64,000 nt of DNA from Propioniciclava soli (lineage in GTDB: Bacteria; Actinomycetota; Actinomycetes; Propionibacteriales; Propionibacteriaceae): contig NZ_JACYOT010000011.1 of assembly GCF_014858005.1 (NCBI RefSeq), positions 62,001 through 126,000 of the forward strand. The letters run 5' to 3'. Below the pieces are notes generated by a model. That model was given only the letters and a program-made list of their open reading frames with translations, searched no databases and was not told the DNA's origin. The stretch's first letter is position 1. The number at the start of each line of letters is the position of its first letter. Shown piece after piece: positions 1 to 7,943 of this stretch. The position numbers and the translations under genes are program-made.

Positions 1-52
1 AGGGCAGCTCGAGCTCGTGCTCGCCAGCGGTGAAGGTGGCCGGGTTCGTCAT
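1..52 (-). CDS. Partial CDS, N-terminus only (possibly citrate synthase)
   Basis: Only the first 17 codons lie in the window: an ATG at 50-52 (reverse strand) encodes MTNPATFTAGEHELELP. A good ribosome site (AAGGAGA) sits about 6 nt upstream of the start. The pattern ATFTAG-x-H-x-LELP resembles the beginning of actinobacterial citrate synthases, but 17 residues cannot establish identity. The gene is divergent from the yceI-like gene, so 53-218 holds both promoters. Confidence 0.45.
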   Translation of the reverse strand, partial: MTNPATFTAGEHELELP

Positions 53-138
53 CGAACATCTCCTTGGGTGTGCAGACAGGTGAACGGGAGCAGCCTAGCG
101 TGCTGGTCCGGCAGAGCTGCCAACCGATGAGGACGATA

Positions 139-168
139 GTTGATATTTCAACCACACGGTGCTAGGGT
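139..168 (+). promoter_or_regulatory. Promoter with overlapping palindromic operator for the YceI gene
   Basis: A -35-like TTGATA (140-145) and a -10-like TAGGGT (163-168) are separated by exactly 17 nt. The -35 lies inside the inverted repeat GTTGATATTTCAAC (139-152; 5-bp arms, 4-bp spacer), the shape expected of a MarR-type operator. YceI genes are often paired with MarR-family regulators, but none is visible here, so the regulator is inference. Confidence 0.5.
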
Positions 169-218
169 GGTGCCCACAACCGAGAACGACAGCTCCACCG
201 AACAGAAGAGGAAGCATC

Positions 219-764
219 ATGACGCAGCTCACCGAACTCCAGGGCACCTACACGCTCGACCCGACGCACAGCGAAGTCGGCTTCGTGACCCGCCATGCCA
301 TGGTCACCAAGGTGCGTGGCCGCTTCAACGACTACTCCGGCACCGCGACGATCGACGGCGCCAACCCCAGCAACTCCTCGCTCGAGGTGACGGTACAGGC
401 CGCCAGCCTCGACACGAACAACGCCGACCGTGACACCCACGTCCGCAGCGCCGACTTCTTCGACGTCGAGCAGTACCCGACGATCACGTTCCGCAGCACC
501 GACTTCGCGGTCTCCAACGACACCGTCGACGTGACCGGCGACCTCACCATCAAGGACGTCACGAAGTCCGTCACGATCCCGTTCGACTTCAACGGCGCCG
601 CCACCGATCCCTTCGGCAACGAGCGCATCGGCTTCGAGGGCAAGGTCGACGTCTCCCGCGCCGACTACGGCCTCACCTGGAACGCCGCCCTCGAGACCGG
701 TGGCTTCCTCGTGGCCGACAAGGTGACCCTCGAGTTCGAGGTGTCCGCCGTCAAGCAGGCCTGA
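219..764 (+). CDS. YceI family protein
   Basis: This 181-residue protein is a full-length YceI-like lipocalin-fold protein. The N-terminus has the family pattern TYTLDPTHSEVGF, followed by the DRDTHVRSADFFDVEQYPTI block and the C-terminal DYGLTWN segment. Family members bind polyisoprenoid or other amphiphilic molecules and several are acid- or stress-induced. There is no signal peptide, so it is probably cytoplasmic, as is usual for actinobacterial members. The start at 219 was chosen over an upstream in-frame codon because AGAGGAAG lies 5-12 nt before it and the upstream residues have no family similarity. Confidence 0.93.
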   Translation: MTQLTELQGTYTLDPTHSEVGFVTRHAMVTKVRGRFNDYSGTATIDGANPSNSSLEVTVQAASLDTNNADRDTHVRSADFFDVEQYPTITFRSTDFAVSNDTVDVTGDLTIKDVTKSVTIPFDFNGAATDPFGNERIGFEGKVDVSRADYGLTWNAALETGGFLVADKVTLEFEVSAVKQA

Positions 765-780
765 GCCCGTCCGCACGGGC
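765..780. terminator. Small hairpin between convergent genes
   Basis: GCCCGT-ccgc-ACGGGC forms a 6-bp stem with a 4-nt loop immediately after the YceI stop codon and before the oppositely oriented aminotransferase ends. No U-tract follows, as is common in high-GC genomes. Confidence 0.4.
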
Positions 781-797
781 CGCCGGCGCGGGGGGGA

Positions 798-2060
798 TCA
801 GCCGATCCCCGCAGCGTCGGCGGCTTCGGCACAGGCGGCTTCGGCACAGGCGGCGGTGACGCCGTCGATGATCTCGTCCACCTGCTCGGCCGTGACGACC
901 AGCGGCGGGGAGAGCCGGATCGTGGTGCCGTGGGTGTCCTTGGCCAGCAGGCCACGCCGGAGCAGGCGCTCGCAGATCTGCTTGCCGGTGCCGAGGTCGG
1001 GGTGGACGTCGAGCCCCAGCCACAACCCCACCTGACGCAGGTCGGTGAGCCAGCCGCGCTCCACCAGCGGCGCGAGCCCGGCCCGCAGCTGGGCACCCCG
1101 GGCGCGGGCGGCGTCCTGCATCTCGCCGGTGCCCAGGAGTTCGACGACCTCGCGCCCGATCGCGCAGGCGAGCGGGTTGCCGCCGAACGTCGAGCCGTGG
1201 CTGCCCGGGGTGAACACGCCGAGCACCGCCCGGTCGGCCACCACGGCGGAGACCGGCATGATGCCGCCGCCCAGCGCCTTGCCGAGCACGTAGACGTCCG
1301 GCACCACGCCCTCGAGGTCGCAGGCGAACGTGGTGCCCGTGCGGCCGAGGCCCGACTGGATTTCGTCGGCCACCATCAGCACGTCGTGCGCGGTGCAGAG
1401 CTCCCGGACGGCGCGCAGGTAGCCTGCCGGCGGGATGATGACGCCGGCCTCGCCCTGGACGGGCTCCACCAGTACGGCGACCGTGCGGTCGTCGATGGCG
1501 GACGCCAGCGCGTCGGCATCCCCGAACGGCACCTGGACGAACCCGCCCATGTAGGGCGCGTACTCGGCGCGCGCCTCGGTGTCGTTGCTGAACGAGATGA
1601 TCGTGGACGTCCGGCCGTGGAAGTTGCCCGTCATCACGATGATGCGCGCCTCACCCTCCGGCACCCCCTTGACGCGGTAACCCCACTTGCGGGCCGTCTT
1701 GATCGCGGTCTCGACCGCCTCCGCGCCGCTGTTCATGGGCAGCACGACCTCCTTGCCGCACAGCCGCGCAAGGGCCTCGACGAACGGGCCGTACGGCTCG
1801 GCGTGGAAGGCGCGCGAGACCAGCGTCACCCGGTTCAACTGCGCCGTGGCGGCGGCGACCAGGCGCGGGTGGCCGTGGCCGAAGTTGACCGCGGAGTAGC
1901 CGGCCAGGCAGTCGAGGTAGCGGTGGCCGTCGATGTCGTGGACGACCGCTCCCTCGCCACGGGCCAGCACGACGGGGAGCCGGGCGTAGGTGTGGGCACC
2001 CCAGGCGTCCGCCTGGTCGATGGCGGCCTGCTGGCGGGGGGATGGGGCATCGAGAGCCAT
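798..2060 (-). CDS. rocD: Ornithine--oxo-acid aminotransferase
   Basis: The 420-residue class III PLP aminotransferase matches ornithine aminotransferases throughout. It has the N-terminal HTYARLPVVLARGEGA, the central MNSGAEAVETAIKTARKWGY phosphate-binding region, VADEIQSGLGRTG, and the PLP-lysine segment VLGKALGGGIMPVSA. It transfers the delta-amino group of ornithine to 2-oxoglutarate, giving glutamate semialdehyde (arginine/ornithine catabolism). AGGAGG is well placed upstream of the ATG at 2058-2060, which excludes a longer in-frame ORF. The C-terminus carries a duplicated CAEAA segment from two identical 15-bp units (821-850). It lies 73 nt downstream of an ABC permease on the same strand. 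Confidence 0.92.
   Translation of the reverse strand: MALDAPSPRQQAAIDQADAWGAHTYARLPVVLARGEGAVVHDIDGHRYLDCLAGYSAVNFGHGHPRLVAAATAQLNRVTLVSRAFHAEPYGPFVEALARLCGKEVVLPMNSGAEAVETAIKTARKWGYRVKGVPEGEARIIVMTGNFHGRTSTIISFSNDTEARAEYAPYMGGFVQVPFGDADALASAIDDRTVAVLVEPVQGEAGVIIPPAGYLRAVRELCTAHDVLMVADEIQSGLGRTGTTFACDLEGVVPDVYVLGKALGGGIMPVSAVVADRAVLGVFTPGSHGSTFGGNPLACAIGREVVELLGTGEMQDAARARGAQLRAGLAPLVERGWLTDLRQVGLWLGLDVHPDLGTGKQICERLLRRGLLAKDTHGTTIRLSPPLVVTAEQVDEIIDGVTAACAEAACAEAADAAGIG
821..850 (-). repeat. 15-bp tandem duplication in the rocD C-terminus
   Basis: CGGCTTCGGCACAGG occurs twice head to tail (821-835 and 836-850). It adds five residues in frame to the extreme C-terminus of the aminotransferase. 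Confidence 0.85.
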
Positions 2061-2133
2061 GGCGCCTCCTGACGTGGGCCGGCGGGCGCCGGTCGCGGAC
2101 GTCCCGATTCTATCGGTTGCGGCCAAAGCGCAG

Positions 2134-3399
2134 CTAGGCCGCAGGATTCGTCGCCTTGGAGCGCGTGGCCCGAACAATGTCCTTCCAACTCAGCCGTTGG
2201 TCGTAGGCGATCGACCCCTCGCGGAACAACCGCACGCCGAGGGAGAGGGCGAGCACCGCGCAGAGCACGATCACGGCCAGCACCAGACCGGCTTGCCACA
2301 GCTCGATGGAGCCCACCGCATTGCGCGTGAGCGTGGTGACCGGGGCGGTGAGGGGAAAGTAGGTCAGCACGCGGGAGAACACCGACTCGGGCGTCTGCAG
2401 CACCAGCGGCAGCGCGTAGAGCGGCAGGAACATCGCGATGATCACGGAGCCGAAGGCGGAGCCGGCGTCCTTGGCCGACGGCATCACGGCACCGATGGCC
2501 ACCAGGATGCCGGCGAACAGCACGAAGCTCGCCAGGAACAGGGCGGCGCCCATGAGCACCCGCGGGAGGTCGACGGCCGCCTGACCGGCGGCGGCGGCGT
2601 CCGCCATCTCGGCCGCCGGGGCACCCACCAGCGAGGTCAGGCCGGGCACCAGTGCCATCGCCAGGAGCGGCACCAGCAGCACGAGCCCCTGGACGATGCC
2701 GACGAGCACGACGCCGATGACCTTGCCGATGATGAGCGTGCTCGGGTGCACGGTGGTCAGGATCATCTCGGTGACCCGGTTCTCCTTCTCCTCCACCGTG
2801 ATGTTCAACATCTGCTGGCCCAGCATGACGACCGCCATGAAGAGCAGGACGAGGAAGAGCGCCGGTGCGATCGCTGCCCCCCAGCCGGGCGCCGGTGCGC
2901 CCCCCGCCCAGAGCTCGCTGGTGACGGTGAACCCGTCGAGCACGGACGTCAACCGGGGCTCGTCGATGCGGGCGACGGCCGACTGGGTGAGCAGGGCGCG
3001 CGCCACGGACGTCCAACGCCCCGATTCCATGAGGCCCAGGTCCTCGCCCACGACGTGGACGCCCTCGGCGACCGGATCGGCGGGGATGTCGATGTGCAGC
3101 GCCGAGCGACCCTCCCGGACGGCGGCCGCGGCCGCCTCGGGATCCGCGGCCGCGGTGCCGCCCAGCCCGGCGGCGACGCTCGGGTCGACGATGCCGGAGG
3201 CGTCGGTGTAGGTGAACGTGACGGGCTCGGCGTCGCTCTCGAGGCTGGACTGGGCGGCGGAGGCGCCGCTGAAGAAGCTCAACCCGAACAGGAGGGCCAT
3301 CAGCAGGGGCACCGAGAGCGTGGCGATCCAGAACGAGGGCTTGGCGAGCGTGCGGCGCACCTCGAACGCGATGACCGTGCCGATGTTGTGGGCGTTCAT
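2134..3399 (-). CDS. ABC exporter permease (NatB/ABC-2 type)
   Basis: This 421-residue membrane protein has an N-terminal transmembrane segment around residues 23-45 (FWIATLSVPLLMALLFGLSF), a large extracytoplasmic loop to about residue 180, and then five or more hydrophobic helices. It carries the ABC-2/NatB signature VEEKENRVTEMILTTV. It forms an exporter with the upstream ATPase, whose stop overlaps this ATG by 4 bp. NatAB-type systems export sodium ions, drugs or peptides; the substrate cannot be read from sequence. The start at 3399 is supported by the overlap and by an AGGAGGT ribosome site inside the ATPase gene. Confidence 0.88.
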   Translation of the reverse strand: MNAHNIGTVIAFEVRRTLAKPSFWIATLSVPLLMALLFGLSFFSGASAAQSSLESDAEPVTFTYTDASGIVDPSVAAGLGGTAAADPEAAAAAVREGRSALHIDIPADPVAEGVHVVGEDLGLMESGRWTSVARALLTQSAVARIDEPRLTSVLDGFTVTSELWAGGAPAPGWGAAIAPALFLVLLFMAVVMLGQQMLNITVEEKENRVTEMILTTVHPSTLIIGKVIGVVLVGIVQGLVLLVPLLAMALVPGLTSLVGAPAAEMADAAAAGQAAVDLPRVLMGAALFLASFVLFAGILVAIGAVMPSAKDAGSAFGSVIIAMFLPLYALPLVLQTPESVFSRVLTYFPLTAPVTTLTRNAVGSIELWQAGLVLAVIVLCAVLALSLGVRLFREGSIAYDQRLSWKDIVRATRSKATNPAA

Positions 3400-4313
3400 G
3401 CGGAAACCTCCTCCTGCGCGGCGTGGCCGTAGACCTTGAGGAACACCTGCTCCATCGACAGCCGCGACGCGTCGAAGGAGCGGACGTCGACGCCGGCGTC
3501 CACGAGCTCGCGCAGCACGTCGCGGGGCTCGACGCCGGCGTCCAGCTCGAGCTCGGCGTAGCTGCGCTCGGTGGTGATCGGACGCCACCGGGTCGAGGTG
3601 GGCAGGGGGCCGCCGTGGTGGAGCCGGACGGTGCGGCCGCCGTAGGCGTCCTGCACCTCGGGCACCGTGCCGTACGCCTCGGCGCGGCCGTCCTTCAACA
3701 GGAGCACGCGGTCACAGAGCCGTTCGACCTCGTCCATCTGGTGGGTGATGATGACGACGGTCGCGCCGCCGCGGCGCTGGTCCTCCACGATGTCCAGCAA
3801 CAGCCGCCGGTTGACGGGGTCGAAGCCCTTGGTGGGCTCGTCCAGCACCAAGATCGTCGGGTTGTCCATGATCGTGACGCCGAGCTGCACCTTCTGCTGC
3901 TGGCCGCCGGAGAGCTTGTCGAGCCGCGTGGTGGCGTGGGACGCGAGGCCCACCCGTTCGAGGTAGTACGTCGACCAGAGCGCCGCCTCCGCGCGCGGCA
4001 TGCCCTTGAGCTGCCCGAAGTAGGTCATCACGTCGATGACCTTCTCCTTCTTGTACAGGCCCCGCTCCTCGGGCAGGTAGCCGAGCGAGGAGTTGTGGGC
4101 GGGGTCGAACGGCCGACCCTCGACGTGCAGCGTGCCGGCGGTGGGGGTGTAGATGCCCAGCAGGGCGCGGATCGTGGTGGTCTTGCCCGAACCGTTCGCC
4201 CCCAGCAGGCCGAACGTTTCACCGGGGCGCACGTCGAAGCTGAGGTGGTCGACCGCGGTGCGCGCGCCGAAGCGCATGGTGAAGTCGGTGACCTCGATGG
4301 CAGGGGTGCTCAT
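3396..4313 (-). CDS. ABC exporter ATPase (NatA type)
   Basis: The 305-residue ATPase has Walker A GANGSGKTT, signature LSGGQQQK, Walker B ILVLDEPTKGFDP and the His switch IITHQMDE. A C-terminal extension of about 90 residues after the nucleotide-binding domain is typical of NatA-type subunits. It energises the adjoining permease through a 4-bp ATGA overlap. I chose the ATG at 4311-4313 over one three codons upstream, since GGAG lies just ahead of it, but spacing is tight and the choice is uncertain. Confidence 0.9.
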   Translation of the reverse strand: MSTPAIEVTDFTMRFGARTAVDHLSFDVRPGETFGLLGANGSGKTTTIRALLGIYTPTAGTLHVEGRPFDPAHNSSLGYLPEERGLYKKEKVIDVMTYFGQLKGMPRAEAALWSTYYLERVGLASHATTRLDKLSGGQQQKVQLGVTIMDNPTILVLDEPTKGFDPVNRRLLLDIVEDQRRGGATVVIITHQMDEVERLCDRVLLLKDGRAEAYGTVPEVQDAYGGRTVRLHHGGPLPTSTRWRPITTERSYAELELDAGVEPRDVLRELVDAGVDVRSFDASRLSMEQVFLKVYGHAAQEEVSA

Positions 4314-4403
4314 GGGCTCCATGCAAGCACAGCGCCGGGGGCGGGACGACCACCCTCGGTCGGTGCCGAGGTCGATGTGGCATCAGGCAGGTACCGTGGG
4401 CCC

Positions 4404-4763
4404 ATGCCCGAGATCGTCAAGAACACCGAAGCGAAGCGGTTCGAGTACCGCACCGACGGCCAGGTCGTCGGATACGTCGACTACACCGTGGACGCCGGCG
4501 TCGTGATCCTGCCCCACACCTTCGTCGAACCGGCCCACCGGGGTGGCTCGATCGCGGGTGACGTGGTGCGCTACGCGCTGGACGACATCCGCGCCGAGGG
4601 CTACCGGGTGGACCCGGCCTGCCCCTACGTGGCCACCTGGATCGAACGGCACCCCGACTACGCCGATCTGGTGGTGACCCGTGAGGGTCAGGACACCGAT
4701 CAGGTGGTTGACGACGCCGCCCGCGTCACCGGCGTCGACCTGGACGCCGACCCGCGCGTCTGA
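4404..4763 (+). CDS. GCN5-related N-acetyltransferase (YidJ-like)
   Basis: At 119 residues this is a short GNAT of the type with pattern FEYRTDGQVVGYVDY...FVEPAHRGGSIAGDVVRYALDDIRAEGYRV. The xGxG-like acetyl-CoA loop is RGGSIAG, followed by the VDPACPYVATWIERHPDY block shared by this subfamily. The acceptor is unknown. A -10-like TACCGT (4392-4397) ends 6 nt before the ATG and no ribosome site is seen, suggesting a leaderless transcript. It is convergent with the sugar ABC operon. Confidence 0.85.
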   Translation: MPEIVKNTEAKRFEYRTDGQVVGYVDYTVDAGVVILPHTFVEPAHRGGSIAGDVVRYALDDIRAEGYRVDPACPYVATWIERHPDYADLVVTREGQDTDQVVDDAARVTGVDLDADPRV

Positions 4764-4772
4764 CGGTTGCGT

Positions 4773-4788
4773 CCCCGCGTGGGCGGGG
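4773..4788. terminator. Hairpin between convergent genes
   Basis: CCCCGC-gtgg-GCGGGG lies 10 nt after the acetyltransferase stop and just beyond the end of the opposing sugar permease. It may terminate both; no U-tract is present. Confidence 0.4.
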
Positions 4789-4797
4789 GCGTCCGGG

Positions 4798-5625
4798 CTA
4801 CTTGAGGCCCGACCGTGCGACGCCCTCGACGAGCCAGCGCTGCAGGAACGCGAAGACGATGAGCGCCGGCACCACCGCGATGAGCGCGCCGGTGAACATC
4901 TCGGGGTAGCGGACGCCCTGGGCGGTCATGAACTGGCTGAGGACGACCTGCACGGTGCGCATCGCCGGATCCTGGGCGATGAGCAGGGGCCAGAGGAAGG
5001 CGTTCCAGGCGCCGATGAACGTGATGGTGCCCACCGCGGCGATGGTGCCGCGGGTGTTGGGCACCACGATGCGCCAGAACGTCGTCCAGGTGTTGGCGCC
5101 GTCGAGGGCGGCGGACTCCTCCAGCTCGCGCGGGAAGTCGAGGAACGCCTGGCGGAACAGGAACGTCGCGAACGCCGAGAACACCACCGGCACGATGAGG
5201 CCCCGGTACGAGCTGATCCACCCCAGCGTGCTGACCATGACGAAGGTGGGCACGAACGTCACCATGGCGGGCACCATCAGGGTGAAGACGGTGAGCCCGA
5301 GGACGAGCCTGGACGCCGGCGTCCGCCACCGCGCCAGCGCGTACCCGGCCATGAGTGAGATGACCACGGTGGCGAGCGTCTGCACCACCGAGACCACCAG
5401 GGAGTTCACCAGCGCCTGCACCACCCCGAGCCGCGGGTTGCCGAGCACGGCGGTGAGCGTGGTGAGGTCGAGCTGGTCGGGCCACCAGTGCCACTGCGGG
5501 CTCACGATGCCCTGCTGGGTGGAGAACGCGTTGCGCCAGATCACGTAGAACGGCAGCAGGAACAGCACGGCCAGCACCGACGCCGCGAGATGGGCCAGCA
5601 CACTGCCGGCGCGGGACGGCTTCAC
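4798..5625 (-). CDS. Carbohydrate ABC transporter permease (MalG type)
   Basis: The 275-residue inner-membrane permease has six predicted helices and the EAA loop ELEESAALDGANTWTTFWRIVVPNTRG that contacts the ATPase. It starts at a GTG (5623-5625) overlapping the stop of the upstream permease (GTGA). It is the last gene of a three-gene importer whose operon has no ATPase, so a shared MsiK-type ATPase encoded elsewhere is expected. The sugar is unknown. Confidence 0.92.
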   Translation of the reverse strand: MKPSRAGSVLAHLAASVLAVLFLLPFYVIWRNAFSTQQGIVSPQWHWWPDQLDLTTLTAVLGNPRLGVVQALVNSLVVSVVQTLATVVISLMAGYALARWRTPASRLVLGLTVFTLMVPAMVTFVPTFVMVSTLGWISSYRGLIVPVVFSAFATFLFRQAFLDFPRELEESAALDGANTWTTFWRIVVPNTRGTIAAVGTITFIGAWNAFLWPLLIAQDPAMRTVQVVLSQFMTAQGVRYPEMFTGALIAVVPALIVFAFLQRWLVEGVARSGLK

Positions 5626-6536
5626 TGCCCGCCCCCGCCCAGGGCGAGCACCCGGTTCTGGATCAGGCTGAACACCAGGATCACGAGCGTCAGGATCATG
5701 GTGCCGGCCGAGCCGATGCCCAGATCCTGTGCGCCGCCGCCGAAGGAGATCAGGTAGAGGTAGACGAGCGGCGGCCGCGCGAACGGTGGGTAGCCGCCGG
5801 CGGTGATGAGGGTGTTGTAGAACTCGTCGAAGGCCTGGAAGGCGTTGAACAGCAGCAGCATCGCGACGGCGACGGACGTGGGCCGCAGCAGCGGGAACGT
5901 CACGTACCGGAAGCGACGCCAGCCGTTCGCGCCGTCGAGGGCAGCGGCCTCGAACAGCTGCGGATCGATCTGGTTGAGGCCCGCGATGAACAAGATCATG
6001 TAGAAGCCGACCTGCAGCCACAGGCGCAGGCTGACCAGCACCAGCCAGTACCAGTTGTTCTCGCCACCGAGCCAGTTCACGGGCTGCTGACCGAGGTCGG
6101 TCAGCAGCGTGTTGGCCAGCCCGAAGCGCGCGCCGTTGAAGAACGACATGCGCCACACCATCGCCGCGATGACGTAGCTGACCGCGGTGGGGATGAAGAA
6201 CACCGAGCGGAAGAACCCCCGGAACACGGTGACCCGCTGCAGCAGGAGCGCCAGCCCGAGCGAGCACGCGAACGTCAGCGGGACGATGAACGCCGCGAAC
6301 GCGACGAACGTCACCATCGAGTCGACGAACAACCGGTCGTTGAGCAACGCGACGTAGTTCGCGAGGCCCACGAAATCGGTGGGGGTCACCGTGTTGCGGG
6401 CATCGTAGAAGCTGAGCCACAGGCTCCACAGCAGCGGGACGTAGACGAACACCAACAGCCCGGCGAGGAACGGCGTGACCAAGGCCCAGAACCAGACCGG
6501 CCGGTTCAGCAGGGGGGCCGGGGTCCTTCTCGCCAC
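5622..6536 (-). CDS. Carbohydrate ABC transporter permease (MalF type)
   Basis: This 304-residue permease begins with a cytoplasmic tail followed by the hydrophobic segment FWALVTPFLAGLLVFVYVPL, has about six helices, and carries the EAA loop QLFEAAALDGANGWRRFRYVTFPLLRP. It pairs with the MalG-type permease (4-bp overlap) and lies 14 nt downstream of the binding-protein gene. A GTG at 6534-6536 was taken as the start; no strong ribosome site is visible, so translation may be coupled to the upstream gene. Confidence 0.9.
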   Translation of the reverse strand: MARRTPAPLLNRPVWFWALVTPFLAGLLVFVYVPLLWSLWLSFYDARNTVTPTDFVGLANYVALLNDRLFVDSMVTFVAFAAFIVPLTFACSLGLALLLQRVTVFRGFFRSVFFIPTAVSYVIAAMVWRMSFFNGARFGLANTLLTDLGQQPVNWLGGENNWYWLVLVSLRLWLQVGFYMILFIAGLNQIDPQLFEAAALDGANGWRRFRYVTFPLLRPTSVAVAMLLLFNAFQAFDEFYNTLITAGGYPPFARPPLVYLYLISFGGGAQDLGIGSAGTMILTLVILVFSLIQNRVLALGGGGQ

Positions 6537-6550
6537 GGGTGCGCCCGGTC

Positions 6551-7828
6551 TCAGTCGTTCACGCGGGCCAGCTCGGCGTCCACCGTCTGCGCGGCGGCAC
6601 CGAACTCGGCGGCGGGGTCCGCGCCGTTGAGCACGCAGTTGCTGAGCGCCGTCGAGTAGGCCTGGCCCGAGGCGGCGGTCCAGAACAGCGCGTTGGAGCG
6701 GCCGTGGTCGGTGACGAACGCCGCGGCGTCCGCCCCCGGGCCGGAGGCCACCTGGGAGGCGCGGCTGAACAGGCTGGGCTTGGCGGGGATGTGGGTGCCG
6801 AAGCCGTCGCTGAACTCGACCTGCTTGTCGTCGGAGTCGACCCACAACCAGCGCACGTAGTCCTGCGCCACGTCGACGTGGTCACTCGCCGCCGACACAC
6901 AAGCGCTGAACGCGCCGAACGGCACCACCGGGTCGCCGCCGGACGCGGGGAACGGCAGCACGCCGACGTCGTCGCCGAACGCCTCGGTGACGTTCGGAAG
7001 ATCCCACAGCCCGCCCCACTGCAGCGCGCACTCGCCGTTGATGAACGGGGACGCGTCCGACCAGTCGGCCGAGGCCGCCTTGACCATGCCGGGGGAGTCG
7101 AACAGGGCCTTGTACTGGGCCACGGTCGCGTACAGCGCCGACGTGTTGAAGGCGGCCTCGGTGCGGGCCTCGTTGAACTCATCCAGCCCGGACGCCCACA
7201 TCAGCAACAACCCCAGGACGCCGATGCCGCCGTCCTGGCCGGCGTAGAAACCGCCGCGCTCGGGCGTGGCGACCGCCTGGGCGACCTCGGTGAGCTCGGC
7301 CAGCGTGGTGGGGGGCTGGACGCCGGCCTCGGCCAGCACGGAGGGGCGGTAGTAGAGCAGCTGCATGTCGACGGTCTGGGGAATGGCCCAGACCTTGTTG
7401 TCGTACGTCATCCGCGCGAGCACGGACGGGGTGAACTCGGCGCCGGCGTCGCCCAGCATCTCGGTGAGGTCGGCGACCTGGCCGGCCTTGATCATGTCGA
7501 GCGTCGGGCCGTTGGCGTACTCGAAGACGTCCGGCGCCGTCGGGGTGAGCAGGGCCGCGGCGAGGGCGTCCTCGTAGTTGGACAGCACCCAGTTGACATC
7601 GATCTGGGCGTCGGTGAACTCCGCGGCCCACGCACGCACGGCCTCCTCCACCCCGTCCTCGCCGTACTGGTGGTACCACTGCGCCAGCTGGGGGCCGGAC
7701 GCCGTCGTGCCCGCGGAGGCGGTGGCGGCGGGGCTCGTGCGCCCCGTGTTGGTGCCGCAGGCGGCGAGAGTTGCGGTGGCGGCAAGACCGCCGCCCACGG
7801 TGAACAGCGTCCGACGAGTGAGAGCCAT
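6551..7828 (-). CDS. Sugar ABC transporter substrate-binding lipoprotein
   Basis: The 425-residue extracellular solute-binding protein (family 1) has a TRR signal-peptide start (ALTRRTLF) and the lipobox LAAC, so it is an exported, lipid-anchored receptor. The mature part has the QYGEDGVEEAVRAWAAEFTDAQIDV start and the FINGECALQWGG segment typical of oligosaccharide receptors. The ATG at 7828 has no ribosome site, but TATGCT (7835-7840 on the reverse strand) ends 6 nt upstream, suggesting a leaderless mRNA that starts the operon. No dedicated regulator adjoins it. Confidence 0.92.
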   Translation of the reverse strand: MALTRRTLFTVGGGLAATATLAACGTNTGRTSPAATASAGTTASGPQLAQWYHQYGEDGVEEAVRAWAAEFTDAQIDVNWVLSNYEDALAAALLTPTAPDVFEYANGPTLDMIKAGQVADLTEMLGDAGAEFTPSVLARMTYDNKVWAIPQTVDMQLLYYRPSVLAEAGVQPPTTLAELTEVAQAVATPERGGFYAGQDGGIGVLGLLLMWASGLDEFNEARTEAAFNTSALYATVAQYKALFDSPGMVKAASADWSDASPFINGECALQWGGLWDLPNVTEAFGDDVGVLPFPASGGDPVVPFGAFSACVSAASDHVDVAQDYVRWLWVDSDDKQVEFSDGFGTHIPAKPSLFSRASQVASGPGADAAAFVTDHGRSNALFWTAASGQAYSTALSNCVLNGADPAAEFGAAAQTVDAELARVND

Positions 7829-7913
7829 GCGAGGAGCATAAACCCCCACTCCGACAGTCCGGCACCGTGACCGCCGGCGATGCGTGCGCCGCGCTGCGGC
7901 GTCCGGAGGAACG

Positions 7914-7943
7914 CTAGGGTTGGCGGGTCGAAAGGTGACGACC
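7914..7943 (+). promoter_or_regulatory. -10 element and ribosome site of the aminotransferase gene
   Basis: TAGGGT at 7914-7919 is a plausible -10, and GAAAGGTGACG just before the ATG at 7944 supplies the ribosome site. No convincing -35 was found. Confidence 0.35.
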
